The position numbers and the translations under genes were made by a program. Of a stretch of 30,860 bases of DNA, positions 1 to 6,550 are shown piece by piece. The stretch covers positions 1 to 30,860 of the IMG/VR virus record IMGVR_UViG_3300044991_000503; one strand, 5' to 3'. The notes beneath the pieces were generated by a model. That model did no database searches and was not told where the DNA came from. It saw only the letters and a program-made list of their open reading frames with translations. How positions within the stretch are numbered: position 1 is the first letter of the stretch; each line of letters begins with the position of its first letter. This DNA is from a virus.

Positions 1-1413
1 TTCGATGCCGACCGCGTTCCGTTGCCGTCAGAAACTATTCGTAAGGGTTATTTAAGCGCCGGTATTGGGCGTAAGCCGCAAACGCCGGATCAAGAAGTTT
101 TGTTCCGTACTGTTGAAGGCGCCGGCGCCGGTCTAAGCGGTGCGTCGGCGTTTAAAGAACTTTCGCGGACTGCGACCCCCGGTGTAACCCGTAACGTCAT
201 GCAGGAACTTGGCCGCGGCCCCGGCGTGCAGACTGCGGCGGGCGCTGGCGCCGCTGCTGCCCCTACGATTGGCCGCGAATACGCAGGCATTGAGAACCCT
301 CTTGCACAATTTGGCTTGTCGGTAGCTGGCGGTATGACCGGCGGTCGGATAGCAACGCCGCGTGCTACACCTGTCTCACGTGAACAACTAGTTTCAAAGG
401 CGGCCAGCGACTACCGCCGCGCCGAAGAAGCAGGCGTTCAATTTGATGCGGCGGCTATTGCGGACCTGTCGCAAAGCATACGTCGGTCGCTTTCCGATCC
501 TAAAGTGCAGTTTGATGAGGTTCTTCACCCAAGGGTCAACCGCGTTTTACAGCGTATGGAAGCTGTTGTAGCTGACGCTGAAAAAAATAACGCGCCCATA
601 TCGTTTTCACAGTTAGAACTTTTGCGCCGTGTTGCGCGGACCGCCGGAAGTAGTCTTGATAAAGACGAGCGCCGCCTAACATCCAATATTATTCGTCAGT
701 TAGATGAGTTTGTAGGCGCTCCGCCCGCTAACGCTGTCATAGCTGGAGATGCCGTTGACGCCTCAAGATACATAGAAAATGCGCGCAAGTCGTGGCGGCG
801 TATGAGCCAGATGGATGCTATCGACGGCATGGTGGAGAAAGCCACTAACTCTGCCGAAGGGCTGTCAGCTAACTCACTGCGGTCAGTTGCGCGGACGGTA
901 GCCAACAACCCCAATAAAATGCGGTCTTTTGACCCAGACATTCAGAAGCAGATAAAAAGTTTGGTCCGCGGTTCTGGCGGTTTGTCAACGCTCCAAACGG
1001 TTGGGATGCTTGGGCCTAAGATACCTAAGACAGCGCCTGAAATGATACGCGCTATTCCCGGTGCGAGTTTGCTGACAGGGTCTGGTACAGCCGCCTACAG
1101 CGGTTCGCCGGGGTTAGCTGCCGCGGGTCTTACAGTAGCTGGTACTGGGTTGGCGTCTAACGCCGCCGCTAACAAGCTGGCACTTAGCAGGGTCAATAAG
1201 ATGGCTAACCAAGCAGGCGGCGCGCCTGCCCGCGAAATGTTTAAGCCGCAGATAGCTTCGCAAATCGCCCAGCAGTATAACTTTCCTGAAATAAGTTCTG
1301 ATTCTGGTGAGCCATTGGTAGACGTTGATTTTTCGGAAGGTTATCCTGTACCAATATACGGCAGGCTACCTAAAGAAATGCAGTTTAAATCTCTTAACGC
1401 TATGAGGCGCTAA
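1..1413 (+). CDS. Internal virion / DNA-transfer protein, C-terminal part (5' partial)
   Basis: The reading frame is open to the left edge, so only the last 470 residues are present; a TTG at 22 could serve as a start but the frame runs on upstream. The protein alternates Ala/Gly-rich low-complexity hydrophobic stretches (around residues 40-60, 80-115 and 350-395) with charged helical regions, including a long helix-rich middle. This composition is typical of the large injected proteins of podovirus-like phages, which leave the virion to help DNA cross the envelope. It lies directly upstream of the lysis cassette; if the genome is circularly permuted it would follow the P22-type tail genes at the right end of the window. 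No catalytic motif is visible in this part, and a lytic transglycosylase domain, if any, would be in the missing N-terminus. The functional call is inferred from composition and context. Confidence 0.5.
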   Translation, partial: FDADRVPLPSETIRKGYLSAGIGRKPQTPDQEVLFRTVEGAGAGLSGASAFKELSRTATPGVTRNVMQELGRGPGVQTAAGAGAAAAPTIGREYAGIENPLAQFGLSVAGGMTGGRIATPRATPVSREQLVSKAASDYRRAEEAGVQFDAAAIADLSQSIRRSLSDPKVQFDEVLHPRVNRVLQRMEAVVADAEKNNAPISFSQLELLRRVARTAGSSLDKDERRLTSNIIRQLDEFVGAPPANAVIAGDAVDASRYIENARKSWRRMSQMDAIDGMVEKATNSAEGLSANSLRSVARTVANNPNKMRSFDPDIQKQIKSLVRGSGGLSTLQTVGMLGPKIPKTAPEMIRAIPGASLLTGSGTAAYSGSPGLAAAGLTVAGTGLASNAAANKLALSRVNKMANQAGGAPAREMFKPQIASQIAQQYNFPEISSDSGEPLVDVDFSEGYPVPIYGRLPKEMQFKSLNAMRR

Positions 1414-1415
1414 CC

Positions 1416-1583
1416 GTGGCTACTATCAACGAAACCCAAGCGCAGCTTAACACGCACGAACAGGTCTGCGCGTTCCGGTACGAGAGCATCTGCGCGCGGC
1501 TGAAGCGTCTTGAAAAAATCGGTATGTCTGTGGCCGGCACAATCATTCTGCTGCTAATCGGCATACTGTTAAAGGCCGGCTAA
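1416..1583 (+). CDS. XhlA-like small membrane protein of the lysis cassette
   Basis: A 55-residue ORF starting with GTG two bases after the preceding stop. Its first 35 residues are charged and helical (a Glu/Arg/Lys-rich segment ending RLKRLEKIG), followed by one strongly hydrophobic segment (about residues 38-52) and a short basic tail. A soluble coiled N-terminus with one C-terminal membrane anchor is the architecture of the XhlA/hemolysin family, which assists holins. The start is inferred: no ATG precedes the membrane segment in this frame apart from an internal Met at 36. Its place at the head of a run of membrane-protein genes ending in an endolysin supports a lysis role. A structural or superinfection-exclusion role cannot be ruled out. 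Confidence 0.55.
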   Translation: MATINETQAQLNTHEQVCAFRYESICARLKRLEKIGMSVAGTIILLLIGILLKAG

Positions 1584-1592
1584 GGAAGTCGT

Positions 1593-1775
1593 ATGCGCGT
1601 AGTCAGCTTACTACTAGCGGCGTTGGCGCTGATGGGCTGCCAAGACCGCTACCGTTACGATTGTCAAGACCCTGCGAACTGGCAGCAGGAAATCTGCAAG
1701 AAGCCCAAATGCGTTGCTATGGGCTACTGCACCGAATGGCTAATAAATACGGGTGAAGAAAATGAAGCCGACTAG
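1593..1775 (+). CDS. Small Cys-rich lipoprotein in the lysis cassette
   Basis: The 60-residue product starts with a classical lipoprotein signal: Arg2, a hydrophobic core, then a lipobox LMGC with the lipidated cysteine at residue 16. The mature part is only about 45 residues and has four more cysteines (24, 35, 40, 47), which could form two disulfides outside the cytoplasm, plus conserved-looking Trp and Tyr residues. The start follows AAGGAAG with good spacing. In phages of Gram-negative hosts a short lipoprotein beside holin and endolysin genes is often an outer-membrane spanin (Rz1 type). This one is not proline-rich as Rz1 usually is, and no embedded partner gene in another frame was identified, so the spanin role is only a possibility. 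Its end overlaps the next gene by 14 nt. Confidence 0.6.
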   Translation: MRVVSLLLAALALMGCQDRYRYDCQDPANWQQEICKKPKCVAMGYCTEWLINTGEENEAD

Positions 1776-2037
1776 GGAATGGTCGCCAGAGGAACTGCTG
1801 CGATTCATCGTCGGCATCGTCCTGTCGCTGACGCTTACCTTTATCGTTGCGACTGTGCTATACTCGTTGGTGTTTGTATCGCAGCCAATGGAAGGGCAGT
1901 CCCCTAACGACGCTGAGTTTTTTAAGTTGATCAACCCGATAGCGACGTTCATTGTCGGCGCGTTGGCAGGATTGATGGCTGGGCAGGGCAGCGGCCCTAT
2001 GAAGAAAAAGGATAAAGAAGATGAGCTTCCTAAATAG
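1762..2037 (+). CDS. Holin-like two-TM membrane protein A
   Basis: A 91-residue protein with two hydrophobic segments (about residues 13-40 and 56-74) separated by a short polar loop, and a Lys/Asp/Glu-rich tail. This size and topology fit a class II-like holin. I chose ATG 1762, preceded by GGGTGA at good spacing, over the in-frame GTG at 1753. The second membrane segment has the pattern INP-x3-FIVGALAGL, which recurs in the next protein (INP-x3-TIIGALVGL), so the two are probably duplicated paralogues. It overlaps the lipoprotein gene upstream by 14 nt and the next gene by 17 nt, so translation of all three is likely coupled. No sequence family was recognised with certainty; holin is inferred from topology and the downstream endolysin. 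Confidence 0.6.
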   Translation: MKPTREWSPEELLRFIVGIVLSLTLTFIVATVLYSLVFVSQPMEGQSPNDAEFFKLINPIATFIVGALAGLMAGQGSGPMKKKDKEDELPK

Positions 2038-2482
2038 TTTTGAAAGCAGACAAGACGGCGTCAATGACACCGTTGAGTTTGTTATCCGCGTTGCCATCGT
2101 CACGCTGTCTGCGGTTATCCTTGTTGTTGTGCTGGCGCTTGTCGCCGGCCTGTTCATGCCGAACGATGTCGTGGATAGCACTGCCATTCTTGAGATGATT
2201 AACCCTGCGTTCCAGACCATCATCGGCGCGCTTGTCGGGCTGCTTGGTGGCTTGAGCCTCAACGCCAATGCGCGTGACAAAGCAGAGCCTGAGCCAGAAG
2301 CGCCTGCGCCAGAGCCTGAAGCGCCGCTTGAACTGACACCGGCGATGGCGCCAGCGGTGGATGATGATGATGACGATATGGCCCCGTGGGAGAAATACCG
2401 CAACGACCTACGCTACGACGCCAACGGCGACGGCGTGGTTGACGAAAGCGACTTTCCTGATTGGCGGAACCCAGCGGCGTAA
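2021..2482 (+). CDS. Holin-like membrane protein B with acidic linker and EF-hand-like C-terminal loop
   Basis: A 153-residue protein. Residues about 20-46 and 58-80 are hydrophobic membrane segments and match the preceding protein in layout and in the motif INP...IIGAL.GL. After the membrane part comes a linker of alternating Glu, Pro and Ala (about 88-112), a run of six Asp (114-119), and then a calcium-loop sequence at 133-144, DANGDGVVDESD, with Asp/Asn at loop positions 1, 3, 5, 9 and 12 and Gly at 6, as in EF-hands and especially dockerin-type loops. The tail ends a few residues later. The TAATG junction with the next gene implies coupled translation. The membrane half suggests a holin or holin partner; the function of the calcium-loop tail is unknown, and such a tail is unusual for a phage holin. 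Confidence 0.6.
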   Translation: MSFLNSFESRQDGVNDTVEFVIRVAIVTLSAVILVVVLALVAGLFMPNDVVDSTAILEMINPAFQTIIGALVGLLGGLSLNANARDKAEPEPEAPAPEPEAPLELTPAMAPAVDDDDDDMAPWEKYRNDLRYDANGDGVVDESDFPDWRNPAA

Positions 2483-2652
2483 TGGCGGGCGAACTTTCCA
2501 CCGTTGAGATGATCGGCCAGCTTTGGCCCATCGTCCTTGCGTTCATCACGCTTACGATCATCCTTGCTAAGATGGACGTGCGGCTGGGCGTGGCGGAAGA
2601 AAAGATTAAGACGCTGTTTGAACTTTGGAATAATCGGAAGGACGATAAATGA
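2482..2652 (+). CDS. Small single-TM protein of the lysis cassette
   Basis: A 56-residue product from ATG 2482, which shares its A with the TAA of the preceding gene (TAATG). An in-frame TTG at 2461 is possible but lies well inside the upstream gene. The N-terminus holds one hydrophobic segment (about residues 9-29), followed by an amphipathic, probably coiled-coil helix ending in a basic and acidic cluster. An N-terminal anchor with a periplasmic coiled coil resembles a miniature inner-membrane spanin or an XhlA relative in reversed order; which one cannot be decided from sequence alone. The gene overlaps the endolysin start by four bases (ATGA), so it is likely expressed together with it. 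Confidence 0.55.
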   Translation: MAGELSTVEMIGQLWPIVLAFITLTIILAKMDVRLGVAEEKIKTLFELWNNRKDDK

Positions 2653-3260
2653 GCCTTGTAAACCTTCAGAAGAAAATCGGAGTGACCGCAGATGGCGCAT
2701 TTGGTCCGGGTACATTTAAGGCGGCTGCGGCTTACTATAAACTATCACCTGATCGTGCTGCACATTTCTTTGCTCAGACGGCGCATGAGTCGGGCAACTT
2801 CAAAGCGTTCAGCGAGAACCTGAACTACGGCGCCAAGGGGCTGCGCGGAATTTTCCGCAAGTACTTCCCGACCGACGCACTGGCGCGCGCTTACGAGCGC
2901 AAGCCTGCAAAGATTGCTAACCGCGTTTACGGCAACCGCATGGGTAATGGCGACGAAGCGTCAGGCGAAGGTTTCGCTTTTCGCGGCAGAGGAGCCTTGC
3001 AACTCACTGGAAAATTTAACTATTCTGAGTTTGCTAAGTACGTGAACCGCCCAGACGTGATGACGAACCCAGACCTTGTAGCTACCGAACTGGCCTTTGA
3101 AAGTGCGCTTTGGTTCTTTGACAAAAATAAGCTATGGTCCATCTGCGACCAAGGCATCAACGACGCTGCCATTCTGGCGCTAACGAAGCGGATCAACGGG
3201 GGCACACACGGCCTTGATGACCGCAAACTGAAAACCAAGAAGTACGCTGCTTGGTTGTAA
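2649..3260 (+). CDS. Endolysin, glycoside hydrolase 19 (chitinase-like) family
   Basis: A 203-residue muralytic enzyme that would cut the peptidoglycan glycan strand at the end of infection. Residues 1-30 look like a shortened peptidoglycan-binding repeat (pattern QKKIGVTADGAFGPGTF). The catalytic domain follows, with the GH19 hallmark AHFFAQTAHESGNF (His46, putative catalytic Glu47), a second candidate acid near Glu57, the conserved GRGALQLTGKFNY block at about 115-127, and a C-terminal KRINGG segment. There is no signal peptide or anchor, so it needs a holin to reach the wall, matching the membrane-protein genes just upstream. The start overlaps the preceding gene by ATGA. Length is normal for phage GH19 endolysins. 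Confidence 0.9.
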   Translation: MSLVNLQKKIGVTADGAFGPGTFKAAAAYYKLSPDRAAHFFAQTAHESGNFKAFSENLNYGAKGLRGIFRKYFPTDALARAYERKPAKIANRVYGNRMGNGDEASGEGFAFRGRGALQLTGKFNYSEFAKYVNRPDVMTNPDLVATELAFESALWFFDKNKLWSICDQGINDAAILALTKRINGGTHGLDDRKLKTKKYAAWL

Positions 3261-3270
3261 GGAGAGTATC

Positions 3271-3438
3271 ATGAACTTAAAGAACCTCATCACGAAAATC
3301 GCCGTAAAAGAAGTTACCGGCAAAATCATACCTATGGACAATGCGCCGAAGGCTGCCCTTGGTTGGAAAGCCAAGCTGGCTGGCGCGCTTGCCATCATCG
3401 GCGCAGCAGCTACTGCGCTGTCACAATATCTGGCTTAG
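3271..3438 (+). CDS. Small hypothetical protein with hydrophobic C-terminus
   Basis: A 55-residue ORF beginning at ATG 3271 behind a strong GGAGAG ribosome-binding site, ten bases after the endolysin stop. The N-terminal half is basic and amphipathic; the C-terminal half (about residues 34-54) is an Ala/Leu/Ile-rich segment long enough to cross a membrane once. It is the last rightward gene of the lysis block and ends inside the final codons of the convergent leftward transcription unit. Very small membrane peptides at the end of lysis operons can be antiholins or spanin-like, but there is no recognisable family here. Confidence 0.55.
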   Translation: MNLKNLITKIAVKEVTGKIIPMDNAPKAALGWKAKLAGALAIIGAAATALSQYLA

Positions 3439-3481
3439 GTTCGCCTAGCCATCATACGCCCGATCAGTATAACCATCGGGC
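3432..3481. terminator. Hairpin pair between convergent operons
   Basis: Two inverted repeats lie where the rightward lysis operon meets the leftward helicase operon. The first (3432-3450) is GGC-TAGG with one bulged T, loop TTCG, then CCTA-GCC. The second (3458-3481) is GCCCGAT, a ten-base loop, ATCGGGC. Neither has a clear T-run, so they are weak as classical intrinsic terminators but could stop or pause transcription from both sides. The first overlaps the stop codons of both flanking genes. Confidence 0.4.
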
Positions 3482-3566
3482 CTAAGTCTTCTGGTGATTG
3501 TCCTGCACGTAGCATGGCAATCACCATTTCTAGCGCCTCAGCGGTTGCCGCTGCATGGTCTGTCAT
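3435..3566 (-). CDS. 43-residue hypothetical protein, last gene of leftward helicase operon
   Basis: A minus-strand ORF of 43 codons plus stop, starting at 3566 with an ATGA overlap with the stop of the upstream gene. The product is acidic at the N-terminus and Met-rich throughout (8 Met including the start) and ends in a basic RRT. It is probably alpha-helical, with a heptad-like Ala/Leu/Met pattern. Tight coupling to the upstream gene and normal codon use suggest it is real, but no family was recognised. It converges with and overlaps by four bases the end of the rightward gene at 3438. Confidence 0.45.
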   Translation of the reverse strand: MTDHAAATAEALEMVIAMLRAGQSPEDLGPMVILIGRMMARRT

Positions 3567-3754
3567 TTCTTCAGCCCTATCATAATCTCGACACGCTCCC
3601 GCGCCGTCCGCATGGCAGAGTAACGCTGATGCAACCGCCGAGCGATGGCTGGCCGCTTGTGCGTCTTCAGTTCGGCGTCCAGCGCCTGCTTTAGCTGCTC
3701 TTCCGTAAGGTCAGACAGCACGGCAATCATCGACCGCCAGTTTAGTTTACTCAT
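3563..3754 (-). CDS. Small conserved-looking helical phage protein
   Basis: A 63-residue, highly charged protein with no membrane segment. It has the pattern SDLTEEQLKQALDAEL near residue 14, followed by a basic stretch and RRLHQRYSAMRTARERVE, which looks like a small helical bundle. Similar short proteins accompany helicase genes in other phages as far as I recall, but no function is established. Its start overlaps the end of the helicase gene by eight bases, consistent with co-translation, and it may be a helicase partner or a nucleic-acid-binding accessory. Confidence 0.55.
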   Translation of the reverse strand: MSKLNWRSMIAVLSDLTEEQLKQALDAELKTHKRPAIARRLHQRYSAMRTARERVEIMIGLKK

Positions 3755-5060
3755 TTTTCAATTCCTCTAATGCTATGTCGGACACCGCACGCTTGTCGTG
3801 CAGCGCCGCCCATATGCGTTCGTCGATACTCTTTTCCGTCAGCATCACATAGACCCAGACATCCTTTGTCTGACCGCTGCGGTGCAGGCGCCCGACCGTC
3901 TGCTCGTACAGTTCCAGCGACCACGGCAGCGACAGGAACACCATGTGGCATCCGCCATGCTGTAGGTTCAGCCCGTGGCCTGCCGACTTAGGGTGGGCCA
4001 GCAGCAACTCGACCTCGCCAGCGTTCCAGCGTTCGATGACGTTGTCATCATCCATCGTCTGCGCGTGTGGGAAGCGGCGCTTCAGTTCTGCCAACTCTTC
4101 CTGATAGGTGTACGCGACAATGGTGTTCGCCCGCTGGTTTTCTGCCAGCAACTCTTCCAGCCGGTCAAACTTGTGGCTGCTGAACCAAATGGACGGCGTG
4201 CCTGCGTCGCGGTTGTAGACAAAGCCAGACGCCATCTGTTGCAGCTTGGTCGTTACCGCCGCTGCGTTCTGCGCTACGATCTGGTCATCACCAAAGCGCA
4301 CGACATACTCGCGCTTCATCTTTTCGTATGGCGCACGGTCTGTCAGCGCGACGCGCACCTCAGTGACATGGCATGGCGGTAGCTTGTCCTTGTACTCGCC
4401 CGGCTCCAACACGAACGTCGCAGGGCGGATGCGCTTCATGACTTGCTCAAGCCCGCCGGCTGCCGGAACCCATTGGCCGAAGTCGCGGTTGGTACAGATG
4501 AAATACTGCTGCATGAACGCACCCTTGGCGCGGCCCAGCAGCCCTTGGTCAATGATCTTGCACTGGCCGAAGACATCCTCCAGCCCGTTCGACGTGAACG
4601 AGCCGGTCAAGCCCCAGCGTATCTTCATAGAAGCCATCATCTTTTCCAGCGCCTTGAAGCGTTTGCCGGACGGGTTCTTCAGCCGCGTCAGTTCGTCAAA
4701 CACAACGCCGTCAAAACTGGATAAGTCCTCTAGCTTATCTAGGTTGTCGTAGTTAATGACCACCACACTGGCATCGCTTTGAAGTGCTGCGATGCGTTGC
4801 GACGGCGTGCCGACAGCAAGTGCAGGGGCGATGCCAGACCACTTCGGCGCTTCCACCGGCCACACATCTGTGCAGACACGCTTAGGCGCCACCACCAGCC
4901 AGCGTTTGACAGCGCCATCGCGCAGCATTTCATCCATCGCCGTCAAAGTAATGGCGGTCTTGCCAGCACCGACAGGCGCAAGGATCATGGCGCGGTCACG
5001 TTCGTACAGGAACGTCGCCGCCTGCTCCTGATACGGTCTTAGCTGAAGCGTTTGAGCCAT
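3747..5060 (-). CDS. SNF2-family DEAD/DEAH-like helicase
   Basis: A superfamily 2 helicase or translocase of 437 residues, counted from the ATG at 5060; the in-frame GTG at 5090 would add ten residues. The N-terminal RPYQEQA is the Q-like motif. Walker A is GAGKT (31-35), motif II is DELT (122-125) in place of DEAH, motif III is near GLTGSF, and motif VI is QTVGRLHRSGQ (about 387-397), with the HRSGQ typical of SNF2 proteins. The compact length, without large inserts, matches phage SNF2 helicases that sit beside VRR-NUC nucleases in replication modules. It overlaps the end of the nuclease gene by 22 nt and so is translated from the same leftward mRNA. Its likely role is in replication-fork or recombination-intermediate processing; the exact substrate is unknown. 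Confidence 0.9.
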   Translation of the reverse strand: MAQTLQLRPYQEQAATFLYERDRAMILAPVGAGKTAITLTAMDEMLRDGAVKRWLVVAPKRVCTDVWPVEAPKWSGIAPALAVGTPSQRIAALQSDASVVVINYDNLDKLEDLSSFDGVVFDELTRLKNPSGKRFKALEKMMASMKIRWGLTGSFTSNGLEDVFGQCKIIDQGLLGRAKGAFMQQYFICTNRDFGQWVPAAGGLEQVMKRIRPATFVLEPGEYKDKLPPCHVTEVRVALTDRAPYEKMKREYVVRFGDDQIVAQNAAAVTTKLQQMASGFVYNRDAGTPSIWFSSHKFDRLEELLAENQRANTIVAYTYQEELAELKRRFPHAQTMDDDNVIERWNAGEVELLLAHPKSAGHGLNLQHGGCHMVFLSLPWSLELYEQTVGRLHRSGQTKDVWVYVMLTEKSIDERIWAALHDKRAVSDIALEELKNE

Positions 5061-5314
5061 GCGTCTATGTCCTCTATCGACCACAGACACGCGTAGTGCT
5101 GCTTGGTGTGTGCCATCTCATCTGAAAAGATACGCTGCAACGCAGACAGGCGTCCGTTGGGCTGCTTGATCTCTACGAACCAAGCCTCGCCGTTAGGCAT
5201 ACAGGCTATGCGGTCGGCAACACCTATCTGCGTAACGCTGCGGAACTTGTAGGCAAAACCGCCTAGCGCCCGCACACGTTTACAGAAATACCGCTCTATT
5301 TCTTTCTCAGTCAT
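5039..5314 (-). CDS. VRR-NUC family nuclease
   Basis: A 91-residue stand-alone VRR-NUC domain of the PD-(D/E)XK superfamily. The active-site pattern is visible: Glu6 in the first helix, GVADRI with Asp34, then FVEIKQPNGRLSALQ with Glu48, Lys50 and Gln60. Stand-alone phage VRR-NUC proteins are structure-specific nucleases, thought to cut branched DNA such as Holliday junctions and to cooperate with the neighbouring SNF2 helicase. It is the first gene of the leftward unit that diverges from the replication operon at 5411. A GGAG lies about 12 bases before the start. Length is typical for the family. Confidence 0.9.
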   Translation of the reverse strand: MTEKEIERYFCKRVRALGGFAYKFRSVTQIGVADRIACMPNGEAWFVEIKQPNGRLSALQRIFSDEMAHTKQHYACLWSIEDIDAWLKRFS

Positions 5315-5352
5315 GACGAAGGGCTACTCCAAAATTTTTTGCGTTTCAAGGC

Positions 5353-5380
5353 TTGCATCAAATTTTGTTGTCTGTATGAT
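5353..5380 (+). promoter_or_regulatory. Sigma70-like promoter of the rightward replication operon
   Basis: TTGCAT (5353-5358), a 16-bp spacer and TATGAT (5375-5380) resemble host sigma70 elements. The expected start, near 5387, gives a leader of about 24 nt with GTGAGG before the ATG at 5411. This position also argues against an upstream start for the DUF2800 gene. Just after the -10 lies GAGGGT, the core of elements repeated in the 15.5-16.1 kb region, so the same regulator could bind here. Confidence 0.5.
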
Positions 5381-5410
5381 GAGGGTTCAAACAGTAAAGT
5401 GAGGTACATT

Positions 5411-6532
5411 ATGCAACACAGTAAGATAGTCGGCGGTTCGACCGCCAAGCGCGTCATAGGCTGCCCCGGCAGTGTGGCGCTGGTGGACACCATGCCGCCC
5501 CAGCCCAGCAGCAGCTACGCCGACGAAGGCACGCTTCTACACGACACCATCGCGTCTGTATTAGAGAGCGACCTTGACCCGTACAGCATGGTCGGCACGA
5601 CATACGCTAGTAGCGTACTGACCGAAGCGTTGGTTGATGACAAGCTGGTAGTGGCGCTGCGCGCGCTGGACGAAATAGACCCGCAGGGGGAGATGGAATA
5701 TGCGGTTGAAAGCAGGGTTGGCTTTGGTGATTTTCTTCCTAATGTTTTTGGTTCTACCGATCTTCTTGGTCGCCTTGGTGATCGAGCGATTGTTCTGGAT
5801 TGGAAGTTTGGCGATGGCGTGGCTGTCGAAGCCACCGAAAACGCGCAGCTACTCTTCTACGCTGCGGCTGCTAAACGCACGGCGGAAACGGCGTGGGCGT
5901 TTGACGGGGCTAAAGAAGTAGAACTGATCATCGTGCAGCCGCCGTTTGTTAAGCGGTGGGTGACAACGCTAGACCGCGTTGACGCGTTTGAGAAAGAACT
6001 TGCCGCTGCCGTCAAGATTGCTGCGCGCCCTGACGCGCCGTTGGCATCCGGCGACCATTGCAAGTGGTGCGCGGCCAAGCCCGTCTGCCCTGTCATGACC
6101 GGCGCTGTAGACCGCGCGCTGAAGGTCAAGGTTGATGCGCTGCCAATGGATCAGATAGCACACTATTTGGAACAGGCGCCGTTGGTCGAGGCGTTCATTA
6201 AGGATTTACAGCAGTTGGCGCATGGGCTTCTGGAAAGCGGGGCTAAAGTCCCCGGCTGGAAGCTGGTCAACAAACGCGCAACACGGCAGTGGACAAACGA
6301 GGATAAAGCTGTAGCATTCATGACCCAAGCGGGCGTGGAAGCATGGGCCGATCCGAAACCATTGTCACCCGCACAAGCGGAAAAGGCTTTGAAGAAAGCC
6401 AAAATAGAATTGCCAGCGGACTTAATCGTCGCTGTCTCCAGTGGCTCTACCCTTGCGCCGGAAAGTGATTCCCGGCCAGCGGTCTTGCAGATCGGACAGA
6501 TGCTTACAAAAGCTATGTCTAAAATACAGTAA
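5411..6532 (+). CDS. DUF2800 RecB/Cas4-like nuclease with probable Fe-S cluster
   Basis: A 373-residue protein matching the DUF2800 pattern: an N-terminal GGSTAKRVIGCPGSV, EG-x3-LH at 39-44, and the RecB-type nuclease core with Asp117 (STD), Asp130-x-Lys132 (LDWKFG) and Gln146-x3-Tyr150. Four cysteines (18, 217, 220, 226), the last three as CKWC...C, are spaced like the 4Fe-4S ligands of Cas4 and AddB nucleases: one N-terminal, three C-terminal. It is therefore probably a DNA exonuclease for replication or recombination. The ATG at 5411 was chosen because it has GTGAGG upstream and lies after the predicted promoter. It is the first gene of the replication operon; the next start is 18 bp beyond its stop. 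Confidence 0.85.
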   Translation: MQHSKIVGGSTAKRVIGCPGSVALVDTMPPQPSSSYADEGTLLHDTIASVLESDLDPYSMVGTTYASSVLTEALVDDKLVVALRALDEIDPQGEMEYAVESRVGFGDFLPNVFGSTDLLGRLGDRAIVLDWKFGDGVAVEATENAQLLFYAAAAKRTAETAWAFDGAKEVELIIVQPPFVKRWVTTLDRVDAFEKELAAAVKIAARPDAPLASGDHCKWCAAKPVCPVMTGAVDRALKVKVDALPMDQIAHYLEQAPLVEAFIKDLQQLAHGLLESGAKVPGWKLVNKRATRQWTNEDKAVAFMTQAGVEAWADPKPLSPAQAEKALKKAKIELPADLIVAVSSGSTLAPESDSRPAVLQIGQMLTKAMSKIQ

Positions 6533-6550
6533 CAGAAAAGGAATACAGTA

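Noticed and set aside
1753-1761. GTG start for holin-like protein A
   Set aside because: The ATG at 1762 has GGGTGA at a proper distance, while the GTG would overlap that same site.
3975-4752. Long plus-strand ORFs opposite the helicase gene
   Set aside because: They are antisense shadows of a well-supported SNF2 helicase with all motifs; their products are Cys/Arg-rich without a domain.
5339-5410. Longer N-terminus for the DUF2800 gene starting at 5339
   Set aside because: That start lies before the predicted transcription start near 5387, while ATG 5411 has a good ribosome-binding site and fits the family's start.
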